Shown here piece after piece: positions 18,312-25,560 of a stretch of DNA of 64,000 bases. This DNA is from Burkholderia gladioli (GTDB taxonomy: Bacteria; Pseudomonadota; Gammaproteobacteria; Burkholderiales; Burkholderiaceae), in the NCBI RefSeq assembly GCF_000959725.1, contig NZ_CP009322.1:682001-746000 (forward strand), written 5' to 3'. The position numbers were made by a program, and so were the translations under genes. The first letter of the stretch is position 1. The number at the start of each line of letters is the position of its first letter. The notes under the pieces are model-generated. The model had not been told where the DNA came from, made no database searches, and saw only the letters and a list, made by a program, of their open reading frames with translations.

Positions 18312-18680
18312 TTATTGCGCCGTGAAGCTGTAGCTGCCTTGCGTGCGATGGCCGTCGGTGGCCACCGCCACCCAGTTGACCGTGTAGACGCCCGGCTTGA
18401 GCGCGGCGAGATCGACGCTCATGTGCTTCTTGTCGCTGCCGCTGACGCTCGACTTGTCGCGCGTGACCGAGGCGCCGGCCGCGTCGCTGACCTTCAGCGA
18501 GCTGAAGGCCGGCTCCAGGCCCTCGTCGAAGTCGATCGACACGCTGGCGGTGGCGGCCGGCACGGTGGCGCCGGCCTCGGGGCTGCGCTGCTTCGGATGC
18601 GCGTGGGCGAAGGCGAGCGGCGCGACGGCCGCGAGCAGCAGGGCGGCGGCGCCGTGCGCCGCGAACTGGCGAATCTTCAT
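18312..18680 (-). CDS. copC: CopC-family periplasmic copper-binding protein
   Basis: A 122-residue CopC/YobA protein. After cleavage at AFA the mature chain begins HAHPKQRSP, giving the N-terminal His used for copper binding in this family; the C-terminal His (VAVATDGHRTQG) completes the usual Cu(II) site. The body matches the CopC immunoglobulin-like fold (SIDFDEGLEPAFSSLKV, and the C-terminal VNWVAVATDGH). No CopD domain is fused or adjacent. It is last in the operon DUF2946, SCO1, PCu(A)C, CopC. Confidence 0.93.
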   Translation of the reverse strand: MKIRQFAAHGAAALLLAAVAPLAFAHAHPKQRSPEAGATVPAATASVSIDFDEGLEPAFSSLKVSDAAGASVTRDKSSVSGSDKKHMSVDLAALKPGVYTVNWVAVATDGHRTQGSYSFTAQ

Positions 18681-18714
18681 GGCGGGATTCCGGTTGGGTT
18701 CGAGGGAAGGCGGC

Positions 18715-19161
18715 TTACTTCGACATCGCCTTGGGGCTTTCGACCTTGCACTGCGCGCTGAGCTTCTCGCCGTCGCCGAAGCTCAGCGTGAGCGGGATCG
18801 TCGAGCCGATCTTGAGCGCCTGCCTGGGCTCTTCCAGCATCACGTGATAGCCGCCCGGCGCGAACGACAGGGTGCCCTTGGCGGGCACCGTGGCGGTGTC
18901 GACCATCACCATCTTCGACATGCTGCCGTTGCTCTGGGTCTGGTGCAGCATGGCCATGCCGAACGCCTCGGAATCGACGCCGGTGAGCTGGACCGGCTTG
19001 TCGCCGCTGTTGGCGACTTCGAAGAAGCCGCCCGAGGGGATGCCGGCGGGCATCGCGCGGATCCAGCACTTCGAGACGGACAGGGCGTCGGGCGCGGCGA
19101 AGGCGGTCGAGCCGGCGACGGCGAGGGAGGCGGCGGCGAGCAGGCGGATGGCGGTTTTCAT
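18715..19161 (-). CDS. Periplasmic copper chaperone PCu(A)C
   Basis: A 148-residue exported chaperone. It has the exact family motif H-X10-M-X21-H-X-M: His73, Met84, His106 and Met108. The signal peptide is cleaved near residue 22 (AVAGSTAFAA). PCu(A)C proteins deliver Cu(I) to the CuA centre of cytochrome oxidase, usually together with a SCO protein, which is encoded immediately upstream here. This placement between SCO1 and CopC supports cytochrome-oxidase copper loading more than copper detoxification. Confidence 0.94.
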   Translation of the reverse strand: MKTAIRLLAAASLAVAGSTAFAAPDALSVSKCWIRAMPAGIPSGGFFEVANSGDKPVQLTGVDSEAFGMAMLHQTQSNGSMSKMVMVDTATVPAKGTLSFAPGGYHVMLEEPRQALKIGSTIPLTLSFGDGEKLSAQCKVESPKAMSK

Positions 19162-19215
19162 GGTTCGGATGTCCTTGGAATATGAGTGATGCGTGATGTC
19201 GTGACGGGCGGCGCC

Positions 19216-19866
19216 TCAGGCGTCGCTGCCCTTGAGCAGCAGCGGCAGGTCGTGCACCCAGGGCGGGGTGCCCTGGCCGTCGCGCGCGAACAGGCGCAGT
19301 TTGCCGCTCGGGTCGAACACCACGCTCGCGGCCGTGTGGTTCATCGAGTAGTTGTCGGGCTTGCTGCCCGCCACCTGCTCGTAGGTAATGCGGAAGTCGT
19401 TGGTCACCTGCTTCAACTGCGCGTCGTTGGCCGGGCGCAGCGCGCGGAACGAGGGATCGAAGGCGCTCACGTACTGCGACAGGACCTGGTCGGTGTCGCG
19501 CTTCGGGTCGACGCTGACGAACAGCACCTGCACGCGCTTGGCGACGTCGGGGCCGAGCTGGTTGAGCGACTGCGCGAGCTCGGCCAGCGTGGTCGGGCAC
19601 ACGTCGGGGCAGTGCGTGTAGCCGAACAGCAGCACCACCACCTTGCCGCGATAGTCGGCCAGGGTGCGCAGCTTGCCGTCGGTATCGGGCAGCGAGAAGT
19701 CCTTGCCGAACTGCGTGTTGCCGGTGATGTCGAGGTTGTTGAACGAAGGCTGGTCCTGCTGGCAGCCGCTCAGGGCGGCCGTGCCGGCCAGCGCCGCGCA
19801 GACCAGCGCGAGCGTGGCGGCGCCGCGCGAGGCGCGCAGCGGTAAGGCGGTCAAATGCTTGAACAT
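19216..19866 (-). CDS. SCO1/SenC-family copper chaperone lipoprotein
   Basis: A 216-residue thioredoxin-fold SCO protein. The copper ligands are present: Cys86 and Cys90 in CPDVC, and His177 in SMNHTA. The lipobox LSGC (Cys35) indicates anchoring to a membrane from the periplasmic side. SCO proteins help assemble the CuA site of cytochrome c oxidase, working with PCu(A)C, whose gene follows 54 bp downstream. Length is normal. Confidence 0.94.
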   Translation of the reverse strand: MFKHLTALPLRASRGAATLALVCAALAGTAALSGCQQDQPSFNNLDITGNTQFGKDFSLPDTDGKLRTLADYRGKVVVLLFGYTHCPDVCPTTLAELAQSLNQLGPDVAKRVQVLFVSVDPKRDTDQVLSQYVSAFDPSFRALRPANDAQLKQVTNDFRITYEQVAGSKPDNYSMNHTAASVVFDPSGKLRLFARDGQGTPPWVHDLPLLLKGSDA

Positions 19867-20010
19867 GGTGGTCTCGCCACGAATATCAGGAGATCGAAGG
19901 AGCGGACGATCGCGCGACAGGGCGCGCTGGCTCGGGACGAGGCGGCCGGCTCGGGCCAGGCAGGTCTCGGCGGCGGGCGCGGGCCCGCGCGATCGAACGC
20001 AGCGGCGGAA

Positions 20011-20376
20011 TCAGGCCAGCGAGGGTGGCGCGCGCGCCGGCGCGGCCAGCGAGGGGAAGGAGCGGGGCGGCGGGGCCGGCGCGAGCAGCGGCACGCGGCG
20101 CACGAGGGGATGCAGCAGGGCATCGGCGGGCGCGGCGGCGGCCGGCGCATAGGCATGCGAGGCCAGCAAGTCGCAATAGCCGCAAGCCGACAAGGCGTCG
20201 CGCGGCAGCTCGTGCCGGTCGACATGCTGCGCCGCCGCGCAGATCGGCGCGTCAGGCCGATGCGCGGCCGCCGCTTCCGCCAGCTGGCTGGCGAGCGGCA
20301 TCAGCACCAGCAGCCAGATGGCCAGCAGGCCAAGCCAGGCGGTCAGACGACGTCGGGAGGAGATGGGCGACAGCAT
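20011..20376 (-). CDS. DUF2946 family protein at the head of the copper operon
   Basis: A 121-residue protein: a membrane helix (about residues 11-30, LTAWLGLLAIWLLVLMPLA), Cys in PICAAAQHVD, and a CXXC pair in SACGYCDLLASHA. These features match DUF2946, a family found with copper chaperones. A Pro/Ala-rich tail follows. I chose the ATG at 20376; a GTG at 20394 is in frame but has no Shine-Dalgarno. A TACCAT box ends 6 bases before the ATG, so the mRNA may be leaderless, as for the DUF2946-like genes at 8.7-8.9 kb. It lies 144 bp upstream of the SCO1 gene. Confidence 0.78.
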   Translation of the reverse strand: MLSPISSRRRLTAWLGLLAIWLLVLMPLASQLAEAAAAHRPDAPICAAAQHVDRHELPRDALSACGYCDLLASHAYAPAAAAPADALLHPLVRRVPLLAPAPPPRSFPSLAAPARAPPSLA

Positions 20377-20695
20377 CGCGCGATGGTAAACCACTGCGGC
20401 GCGATTTGCGTCGGGAATGTGTCAGGCGGGACGGCGGAACGGGCTTGCGCGCTGAAAGGTGAGGCGATTTGTCGCGTGAGGCAATCGGCGCTGAGGCTGG
20501 GGGCAGGCGCGGTGAAGACGAATGGTGGTTTATCGGGCGGTGGCGGTGGCGGTGGCGGTGGCGGTGGCGGTGGCGGTGGCGGTGGCGGTGGCGTCGCGCG
20601 GGGTGCGGCCCTTCACGCCAGAAGCAGGACGGCGCGAATGCGCGCGCCGCAGGCTGCCCCGCCCGCCGCGCGCATTCGCCGTGCCACGCTCACCC
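20377..20695. other. Intergenic stretch with hexanucleotide repeat
   Basis: 319 bp between the copper-operon DUF2946 gene and a small hypothetical gene. Its centre is the GGCGGT repeat listed separately. Open frames through the repeat encode only Trp-Arg or Val-Ala runs and are not credible genes. Confidence 0.6.
20536..20593. repeat. (GGCGGT)n hexanucleotide microsatellite
   Basis: Nine perfect GGCGGT units plus GGCG, 58 bp in all. Such pure arrays are prone to slipped-strand copy change. It lies about 160 bp upstream of the start of the copper-operon DUF2946 gene and about 100 bp beyond the 3' end of the converging-side small gene, so a copy change could alter spacing but would not shift a known reading frame. 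Confidence 0.95.
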
Positions 20696-20932
20696 TCACG
20701 CGCCCGGCGCCAGGTCGCGGATCGCCGGCGTGGCCGACGGAATCCGTCCTGCGGCCGCCAGCACCGAGCGGCCGGTGGCCGTCAGCGCCGGTCGCGCGAC
20801 GCCGTCCTCGTGCGGCTCGACCGACACCAGCCGGTGTTCGAGCAGCGTGTCGATCTCGGCGCGATCGGGATCGATCCCGTCGGGCGCGCCGTGGATCAGC
20901 ATCAGGGTGGCAAGTTCGTGTGGGCTCAGCAT
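20696..20932 (-). CDS. Small conserved hypothetical protein
   Basis: A 78-residue acidic protein starting MLSPHELATLMLIHGAPDGI, with an amphipathic helical middle (DRAEIDTLLEHRLVSVE) and TATGRSVLAAAG near the end. It looks like a winged-helix-type fold: a short helix, then 'leave-room-for-ligand' spacing and a C-terminal segment resembling the ends of MarR-like domains. I recall similar small proteins in Burkholderia but cannot verify this. No function is assigned. Confidence 0.65.
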   Translation of the reverse strand: MLSPHELATLMLIHGAPDGIDPDRAEIDTLLEHRLVSVEPHEDGVARPALTATGRSVLAAAGRIPSATPAIRDLAPGA

Positions 20933-21330
20933 GGTCGACTCCGAAGGCAGGGCAGCCGCGTCGCAGACGCGGGGACATCGGAAATACCGTATCGACGTGA
21001 CGCGATGATGACGAAGGCCGCGCGCGGGGCGGCCGGGCCTGTCGCTACGGTGGAGCGTCGAGCGTGGCGGTGGCACCCGCGACACGCTCGATATGCTGTC
21101 ATGGACCGCGCGCGACGGCCGGCCGTTCCCCTCGATTGTGTTACCGAGGGTCCCCGTTGCAAGGGGCGGTAAGCGAGGCCTCGCCATCGCACCGCACAAG
21201 CCGCGCGCGACACGGGCGACGCTCGCGCGCGAGCCCCGCCAGCGCGACGTCGCGACCAAGGCCAGCCGATGCTGCGCCGCGCGAGCGGGGCGAAACGCGT
21301 CCTTGCATTGCGCTCGCCGCCGGCGCGAAT
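20933..21330. other. Intergenic region, 398 bp, no supported gene
   Basis: It separates two minus-strand genes (the amino-acid ABC ATPase and the 78-residue protein). Several frames are open because of high GC content, but none shows a ribosome binding site, domain or plausible composition. It should contain the promoter of the 78-residue gene. Confidence 0.5.
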
Positions 21331-22050
21331 TCACTGCACGAAACGCTGCAACTCGATCGTCTTCGGCGCGCCGAAGATCTGCTCGGGCGGCCCGCTTTCC
21401 CACACGCGCCCCTGGTGCATGAACACCACCTGGTCGCTCACGGCGCGCGCGAAGCGCATCTCGTGCGTGACCATGATCAGCGTCATGTCCTCCTTGGCGA
21501 GGTTCTCCACCACGCCCAGCACTTCCGCCACCAGCTCCGGATCGAGCGCCGAGGTGATCTCGTCGCACAACAGCACGGCCGGCTTCATCGCCAGCGCGCG
21601 GGCGATCGCCACGCGTTGCTGCTGCCCGCCGGAAAGCTGTTCCGGATAGGCATCGAACTTGTCGCCGAGGCCCACGCGCTCCAGCATCAGCTCGGCGATC
21701 GCGCGCGCCTGGTGGCGGTTGGCCTGCTTGACCACGGTCTGCGCCAGCATCACGTTCTGGCCCGCGCTCAGGTGCGGGAACAGGTTGTACTGCTGGAACA
21801 CCATGCCCACCTTCAGGCGCAGCGCGCGCAGGTCGCCGCGGCGCGCGTCGACGGTGGTGCCGTCGATGGTGATCGAGCCGGCGTCGATGCTTTCCAGGCC
21901 GTTGAGCGTGCGCAGCAGGGTGCTCTTGCCCGAGCCGCTGCGGCCGATGATGCTCACCACCTGGCCGCGCTCGACGCTGAAGTCGATGCCTTTCAGCACA
22001 TGGTTCGCGCCGAAGTTCTTCTCCAGCGCGCGGGTTTCAACGAGCGGCAT
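21331..22050 (-). CDS. Polar amino-acid ABC transporter ATP-binding protein (GlnQ/HisP type)
   Basis: A 239-residue ATPase: Walker A GRSGSGKST, Q-loop FQQYNLFPHLSAGQNV, signature LSGGQQQRVAIARALAM, Walker B VLLCDEITSALDPEL, switch His VTHEM. LCDEITSALDPE is typical of polar amino-acid importers. Its start overlaps the end of the upstream permease gene by 14 bp. It is the last gene of the set binding protein, permease, permease, ATPase. Confidence 0.94.
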   Translation of the reverse strand: MPLVETRALEKNFGANHVLKGIDFSVERGQVVSIIGRSGSGKSTLLRTLNGLESIDAGSITIDGTTVDARRGDLRALRLKVGMVFQQYNLFPHLSAGQNVMLAQTVVKQANRHQARAIAELMLERVGLGDKFDAYPEQLSGGQQQRVAIARALAMKPAVLLCDEITSALDPELVAEVLGVVENLAKEDMTLIMVTHEMRFARAVSDQVVFMHQGRVWESGPPEQIFGAPKTIELQRFVQ

Positions 22051-22687
22051 GCCATTTCCTTTGCAAGACGCGCGCCCAGCGGGTCAGCGGATAGCAGAGC
22101 GCGAAATAGATGAGGGCCACCAGCCCATAGACCAGGAACGGCCGGAAGGTCGCGTTCGAGATCACGGTGCCGGCGCGGGTCAACTCGGTGAAGCCGATGA
22201 TCGAGACCAGCGCGGTGTCCTTGACGGCCTGCACGCCGAAGCCGACGGTCGGCCCCACGGCGATGCGCGCGGCCTGCGGCAGGATCACGTGGCGCAACTG
22301 CTCGAGATAGCTCATCGCCAGGCTCGCCGAGGCTTCCCACTGGCCGCGCGGCACCGCCTCGACGCAGCCGCGCCAGATCTCGGCCAGGTAGGCGCTGGTG
22401 AAGAAGGTCAGGCCCAGCGTGGCGGCCACCCAGGGCGGCACGTCGAGGCCGGCCAGCGGCAGCCCGAAGAACACCACGAAGATCTGCATCAGCAGCGGCG
22501 TGCCCTGGAAGATCTCGATGTAGAGCTTCACGGCGCCGCGCAGCGCGACGTTGCTGGACACGCGCATCGCCAGCAGGGCCAGCGCGAGCGCGCCGCCGAG
22601 CACGAACGAGACCAGCGACAGCACCACGGTCCAGCGCGCGGCCAGCAGCAGGTTGTCGAGGATCTGCCAGAAGCTGAATTCGATCAT
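22037..22687 (-). CDS. Polar amino-acid ABC transporter permease (HisM/GlnP family)
   Basis: A 216-residue inner-membrane permease with about five helices. It contains the family features EIFQGTPLLMQIFVVFFGLP and the EAA loop EASASLAMSYLEQLRHVILPQAARIAVGP. It overlaps both neighbours by a few bases (22037-22050 and 22684-22687), so translation is coupled. It forms a heterodimer with the 228-residue permease. Confidence 0.93.
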   Translation of the reverse strand: MIEFSFWQILDNLLLAARWTVVLSLVSFVLGGALALALLAMRVSSNVALRGAVKLYIEIFQGTPLLMQIFVVFFGLPLAGLDVPPWVAATLGLTFFTSAYLAEIWRGCVEAVPRGQWEASASLAMSYLEQLRHVILPQAARIAVGPTVGFGVQAVKDTALVSIIGFTELTRAGTVISNATFRPFLVYGLVALIYFALCYPLTRWARVLQRKWHAAR

Positions 22688-23370
22688 CGCGCACCTCCCG
22701 CGCGGCGCAGGAACAGGCGCCGGCCGGCGGTATTCAGCACGAAGCGCAGCAGCAGCGCCATCGCCAGGTAGGCCAGCGTGATCACGAAGTAGGTTTCGAA
22801 GGCGCGGAAATTGCGCGACTGGATGTAGCTGGCCGCATAGGTTAGGTCTGCCACCGAGATCTGCGAGACCACCGCCGAGCCGAGCATGGTGATCACGATC
22901 TGGCTGGTCAGCGCCGGGAACACCTTGGCGAAGGCCTGCGGCAGCACCACGTGGCGGAACGCCTGGGCGCGCGACATGGCCAGCGCGGCGGCCGCCTCGT
23001 GGTGGCCGCGCGGCACCGCGGCCATGCCGGCGCGCACGATCTCGACCGAGTAGGCGCCCAGGTTCAGCGTCATCGCCAGCACCGCGGCCGTTACCTCGCC
23101 GATGTGGATGCCCAGCGCGGGCAGGCCGAAGAACACGAAGAACAACTGCACCAGGAAGGGCGTGTTGCGGATCGCCTCGACATAGGCGCCCGTCAGCGCG
23201 CGCAGCCAGGCCAGGCCAGGCGCGCGAGTGTCGTGCGCGGCGGCGCCGAGCACGCCGATGGCGAGGCCGAGCACGGTCGACGCGGCGGTGAGCGCGAGCG
23301 TGGTCGCCGCGCCGCTGGCGAACATGCCGGCGTAGTCGGCGAGATCGCCGAACTGGAGCTGGTAGGTCAT
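22684..23370 (-). CDS. Polar amino-acid ABC transporter permease (HisQ/GlnP family)
   Basis: A 228-residue permease. It has EAIRNTPFLVQLFFVFFGLP and the EAA-type loop HEAAAALAMSRAQAFRHVVLPQAFAKVFPA. It is closely similar in layout to the next permease. It begins 258 bp downstream of the binding-protein stop, an unusually long gap for this operon type, filled by the minisatellite. Confidence 0.93.
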   Translation of the reverse strand: MTYQLQFGDLADYAGMFASGAATTLALTAASTVLGLAIGVLGAAAHDTRAPGLAWLRALTGAYVEAIRNTPFLVQLFFVFFGLPALGIHIGEVTAAVLAMTLNLGAYSVEIVRAGMAAVPRGHHEAAAALAMSRAQAFRHVVLPQAFAKVFPALTSQIVITMLGSAVVSQISVADLTYAASYIQSRNFRAFETYFVITLAYLAMALLLRFVLNTAGRRLFLRRAGGAR

Positions 23371-23471
23371 CTCGAGGCTGGGTTGGTTGGGCTTCGGGAG
23401 GGGCGGCGCCGCGTTGGGCCGCCCCGGCAGGTCAGGCGCGGGCCGCGTATGTCGTCGCCGCGAGAGCGCCG

Positions 23472-23639
23472 CGGCGGATGTCGCCCGCGGGCTCGCGAGG
23501 GACGGCGTTCGCAGGCCCGCAACGGATCTCGGTCAGTGGCTCGCGACGACCTTCGCTCAGGGGCCCGCGAAGACGCTCGCTCAGGAGCTCGCGACGACCG
23601 TCGCTCCGGGCCGCGCGTCGCGCGTCGCTCACAGGCCGG
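23472..23639. repeat. Imperfect 24-bp minisatellite, seven copies
   Basis: Seven diverged 24-bp units tile without gaps: they begin at 23472, 23496, 23520, 23544, 23568, 23592 and 23616. Each carries a core like CGACGACC.TCGCTCAGG..C.CG. The last unit runs into the 3' end of the binding-protein gene, whose stop is at 23629-23631. Because 24 is a multiple of three, minus-strand frames read as 8-residue repeats (LSERLRGP, LSEGRREP, LTEIRCGP), but none of these frames is linked to a gene start. Confidence 0.8.
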
Positions 23640-24438
23640 CCGGCAGCGGCTGGCCCAGCCACTTCTTCGAGATCGCGTCGAGCGCGCCGTCCTTCTTGGC
23701 CTGCGCGATCGCCGCGTCGACCTTGGCCAGCAGGCGCGGCTCGTTCTTGTTCAGGCCGACGAAGCAGGGCGAGTTCTTGATCACGAACTTGGTTTCGGGG
23801 CGGCGCGGCGGGTTCCTGGCGAGGATCGTCGCCGCCACGATGTTGCCGGCCGCGATCAGCTGCACCTGGCCCGACAGGAAGGCCTGAATGGTCGCGTTGT
23901 TGTCCTCGAAGCGCTTGATGGTGGCGTTCGGCGCCATCTGGGTCAGCGCGATCTCCTCCAGCGCGCCGCGCGTGGCGCCGACGGTCTTGCCCGTCAGGTC
24001 GGCCGGGCCCGCCACCTTGATGTCGGCGGGGCCGAACACGCCCTGGAAGTAGGGGCCGTAGGCGGCCGAGAAGTCGATCACCTTCTCGCGATCGGGCGTC
24101 TTGCCGAGCGAGGAGATCACCAGGTCCACCTTGTTGGTGGTCAGGTAGGGAATCCGGTTCGCGCTGTTGACGGGCACCAGTTGCAGCTTCACGCCGAGCG
24201 ACTTGGCGAGCAGCGCGGCGGTGTCGATGTCGTAGCCCTGCGGCTGCATGTCGGCGCCGACCGAGCCGAACGGCGGATAGTCCTCCGGCACCGCGACGCG
24301 CAGGGTGCCGCTCTTGGTGATGGTGTCGAGCGCGTCGGCCTGGGCGGCGTTCGCGCCGAACAGCAGCAGGGCGGGGGCGGCCAGCAGGGCGGCGAGCCAG
24401 GCGCGGCGGGAGGAGGTGCGGTTCGGTCGGAAATCCAT
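23629..24438 (-). CDS. Amino-acid ABC transporter substrate-binding protein
   Basis: A 269-residue periplasmic binding protein of the polar amino-acid (SBP family 3) type. It has an N-terminal signal with twin Arg before AWLAALLAAPALLLFGANAAQA, then LDTITKSGTLRVAVPEDYPPFGSVGADMQPQGYDID, the usual beginning of this family, and FSAAYGPYFQGVF and GKTVGATRGALEE in the hinge region. First gene of the importer operon. The ligand could be a polar or acidic amino acid; I cannot choose. Confidence 0.93.
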   Translation of the reverse strand: MDFRPNRTSSRRAWLAALLAAPALLLFGANAAQADALDTITKSGTLRVAVPEDYPPFGSVGADMQPQGYDIDTAALLAKSLGVKLQLVPVNSANRIPYLTTNKVDLVISSLGKTPDREKVIDFSAAYGPYFQGVFGPADIKVAGPADLTGKTVGATRGALEEIALTQMAPNATIKRFEDNNATIQAFLSGQVQLIAAGNIVAATILARNPPRRPETKFVIKNSPCFVGLNKNEPRLLAKVDAAIAQAKKDGALDAISKKWLGQPLPAGL

Positions 24439-24739
24439 CGCGGGTTCTCGGGTGGTCTTGTCGGTGAATCGGAGCGGTCGGGTCGGGCCGCCGTGGCGGC
24501 CCCCGATGATTTAGCAAGAGCCGGGCCATGTGCCGTTCGGCTGGTCTGGCCACGCTGACCGGCGCGGCGGCGCGTCGATGCACCGTTTTTGCGCGGCGGC
24601 GATGCGTCATTCGGGTGCGCGAGCGCGAGGAAGGCGCCGAAAACGGGCGTGGACAGGGCTGGGCGGGATTCGGATCGAGCCGATCAGAGGCGATGGCGAG
24701 CTGCCGCAGAGGCGAAAAGCAGGCTCGGCCTTTGTTCAT

Positions 24740-24754
24740 ACTGGTATGACCAGT
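24740..24754. promoter_or_regulatory. FadR/GntR-type operator (ACTGGT-N3-ACCAGT)
   Basis: ACTGGTATGACCAGT is a perfect inverted repeat with the TGGT-N3-ACCA core bound by GntR regulators of the FadR branch (PdhR, LldR, GlcC and relatives). It lies about 300 bp upstream of the amino-acid binding-protein gene and about 280 bp upstream of the sigma gene. No GntR gene is present in the window, so the regulator would be encoded elsewhere. Confidence 0.5.
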
Positions 24755-24971
24755 GGAGGCAAAGGCCGGTATTTCCGTTGATCGCGGCCGGCGGACGAAT
24801 CGAATCAGGTCTGCCGGGATCGGGCGCCGCGGCAAGGTGGAAGCCCCTGTTCTACACCCGGCCGTGGCCGTCGCGACAGGCGCCCGCTGGTCCTTGCCGG
24901 CTCGTCATGTCGCCAACCCGCCCCTTATTTCACATGCATCGAGCGATTGCACAAAGCTGTCAGTTATATAA

Positions 24972-24993
24972 AAATGCGAATGATTCTTATCTT
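24972..24993. promoter_or_regulatory. Fur box upstream of the ECF sigma factor gene
   Basis: The stretch includes ATGCGAATGATTCTTATC, a good Fur-box match with the symmetrical centre GAATGATTC. It lies 43-64 bp before the sigma-factor ATG, inside a locally AT-rich patch expected of a promoter. Iron starvation would lift Fur and switch on the sigma/anti-sigma pair. Confidence 0.72.
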
Positions 24994-25035
24994 CACTTCG
25001 GATTCGAAGTGCTTGCCGCAAAAGGGGTTTCCTCG

Positions 25036-25560
25036 ATGTCCGCCGTCCTCTCCGACGTGCAACGTGAAGTCAGCACCTTGTACCTCGACCATCACGCTTG
25101 GCTGCAGGGCTGGCTGCGCCGCAAGCTCGGCAATGCCTCGGACGCGGCGGACCTGGCGCAGGACACCTTCGTGCGGGTGCTGAGCGCCTGGAGCGGGGCC
25201 GGCGGTTTCGATCCGCGCGAGCTGCGCGAGCCGCGCGCCTACCTGAGCACGGTTGCCGGTCGCCTGGTGCTCAACCATTACCGCCGCCTGTCGCTCGAAC
25301 GCGCCTGGCTCGAGGCGCTGGCCCTGCTGCCCGAAGCCTGCGCGCCCTCGGTCGAGGAGCGCTGCCTGGTGCTCGAGACCCTGCACGAGATCGACGCGAT
25401 GCTCGATCGCCTGCCGCCCAATGTGCGTACCGCCTTCCTGCTGTCTCAACTGGAGGGGCTGACCTATGCCGAGATCGCCCTGCGGCTCGGCATCAGCGAT
25501 CGCACCGTCAAACGCTACATGGTGAGCGCCTACGAAGCATGCCTGCTGCTGACGCTGTGA
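25036..25560 (+). CDS. ECF RNA polymerase sigma factor, FecI/PvdS-like (iron-starvation)
   Basis: A 174-residue ECF sigma factor. Region 2 is at about residues 20-85 (HAWLQGWLRRKLGNASDAADLAQDTFVRVL); region 4 is at about 115-170 (LPPNVRTAFLLSQLEGLTYAEIALRLGISDRTVKRYM). These are typical of FecI-type sigma factors that transcribe TonB receptor genes. AAGGGG precedes the ATG by nine bases. The Fur box upstream fits iron control. It overlaps the start of the following FecR gene. Confidence 0.93.
   Translation: MSAVLSDVQREVSTLYLDHHAWLQGWLRRKLGNASDAADLAQDTFVRVLSAWSGAGGFDPRELREPRAYLSTVAGRLVLNHYRRLSLERAWLEALALLPEACAPSVEERCLVLETLHEIDAMLDRLPPNVRTAFLLSQLEGLTYAEIALRLGISDRTVKRYMVSAYEACLLLTL

Larger units (their letters stand above)
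24439..25035. other. 597-bp divergent regulatory region
   Basis: It separates the amino-acid ABC operon (minus) from the ECF sigma gene (plus). It holds a GntR/FadR-type inverted repeat (24740-24754) and the Fur box (24972-24993), both listed separately. No gene is supported in it. Confidence 0.6.

Noticed and set aside
20469..21008. Plus-strand ORF through the GGCGGT repeat
   Set aside because: It encodes only WR or VA dipeptide runs in the repeat and low-complexity Arg/Ala sequence elsewhere. It overlaps a better minus-strand gene.
23432..23640. 8-residue peptide repeats read from the minisatellite
   Set aside because: The repeats are in a frame different from the binding-protein gene and follow no start codon with a Shine-Dalgarno. 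Treated as a DNA repeat, not a protein.
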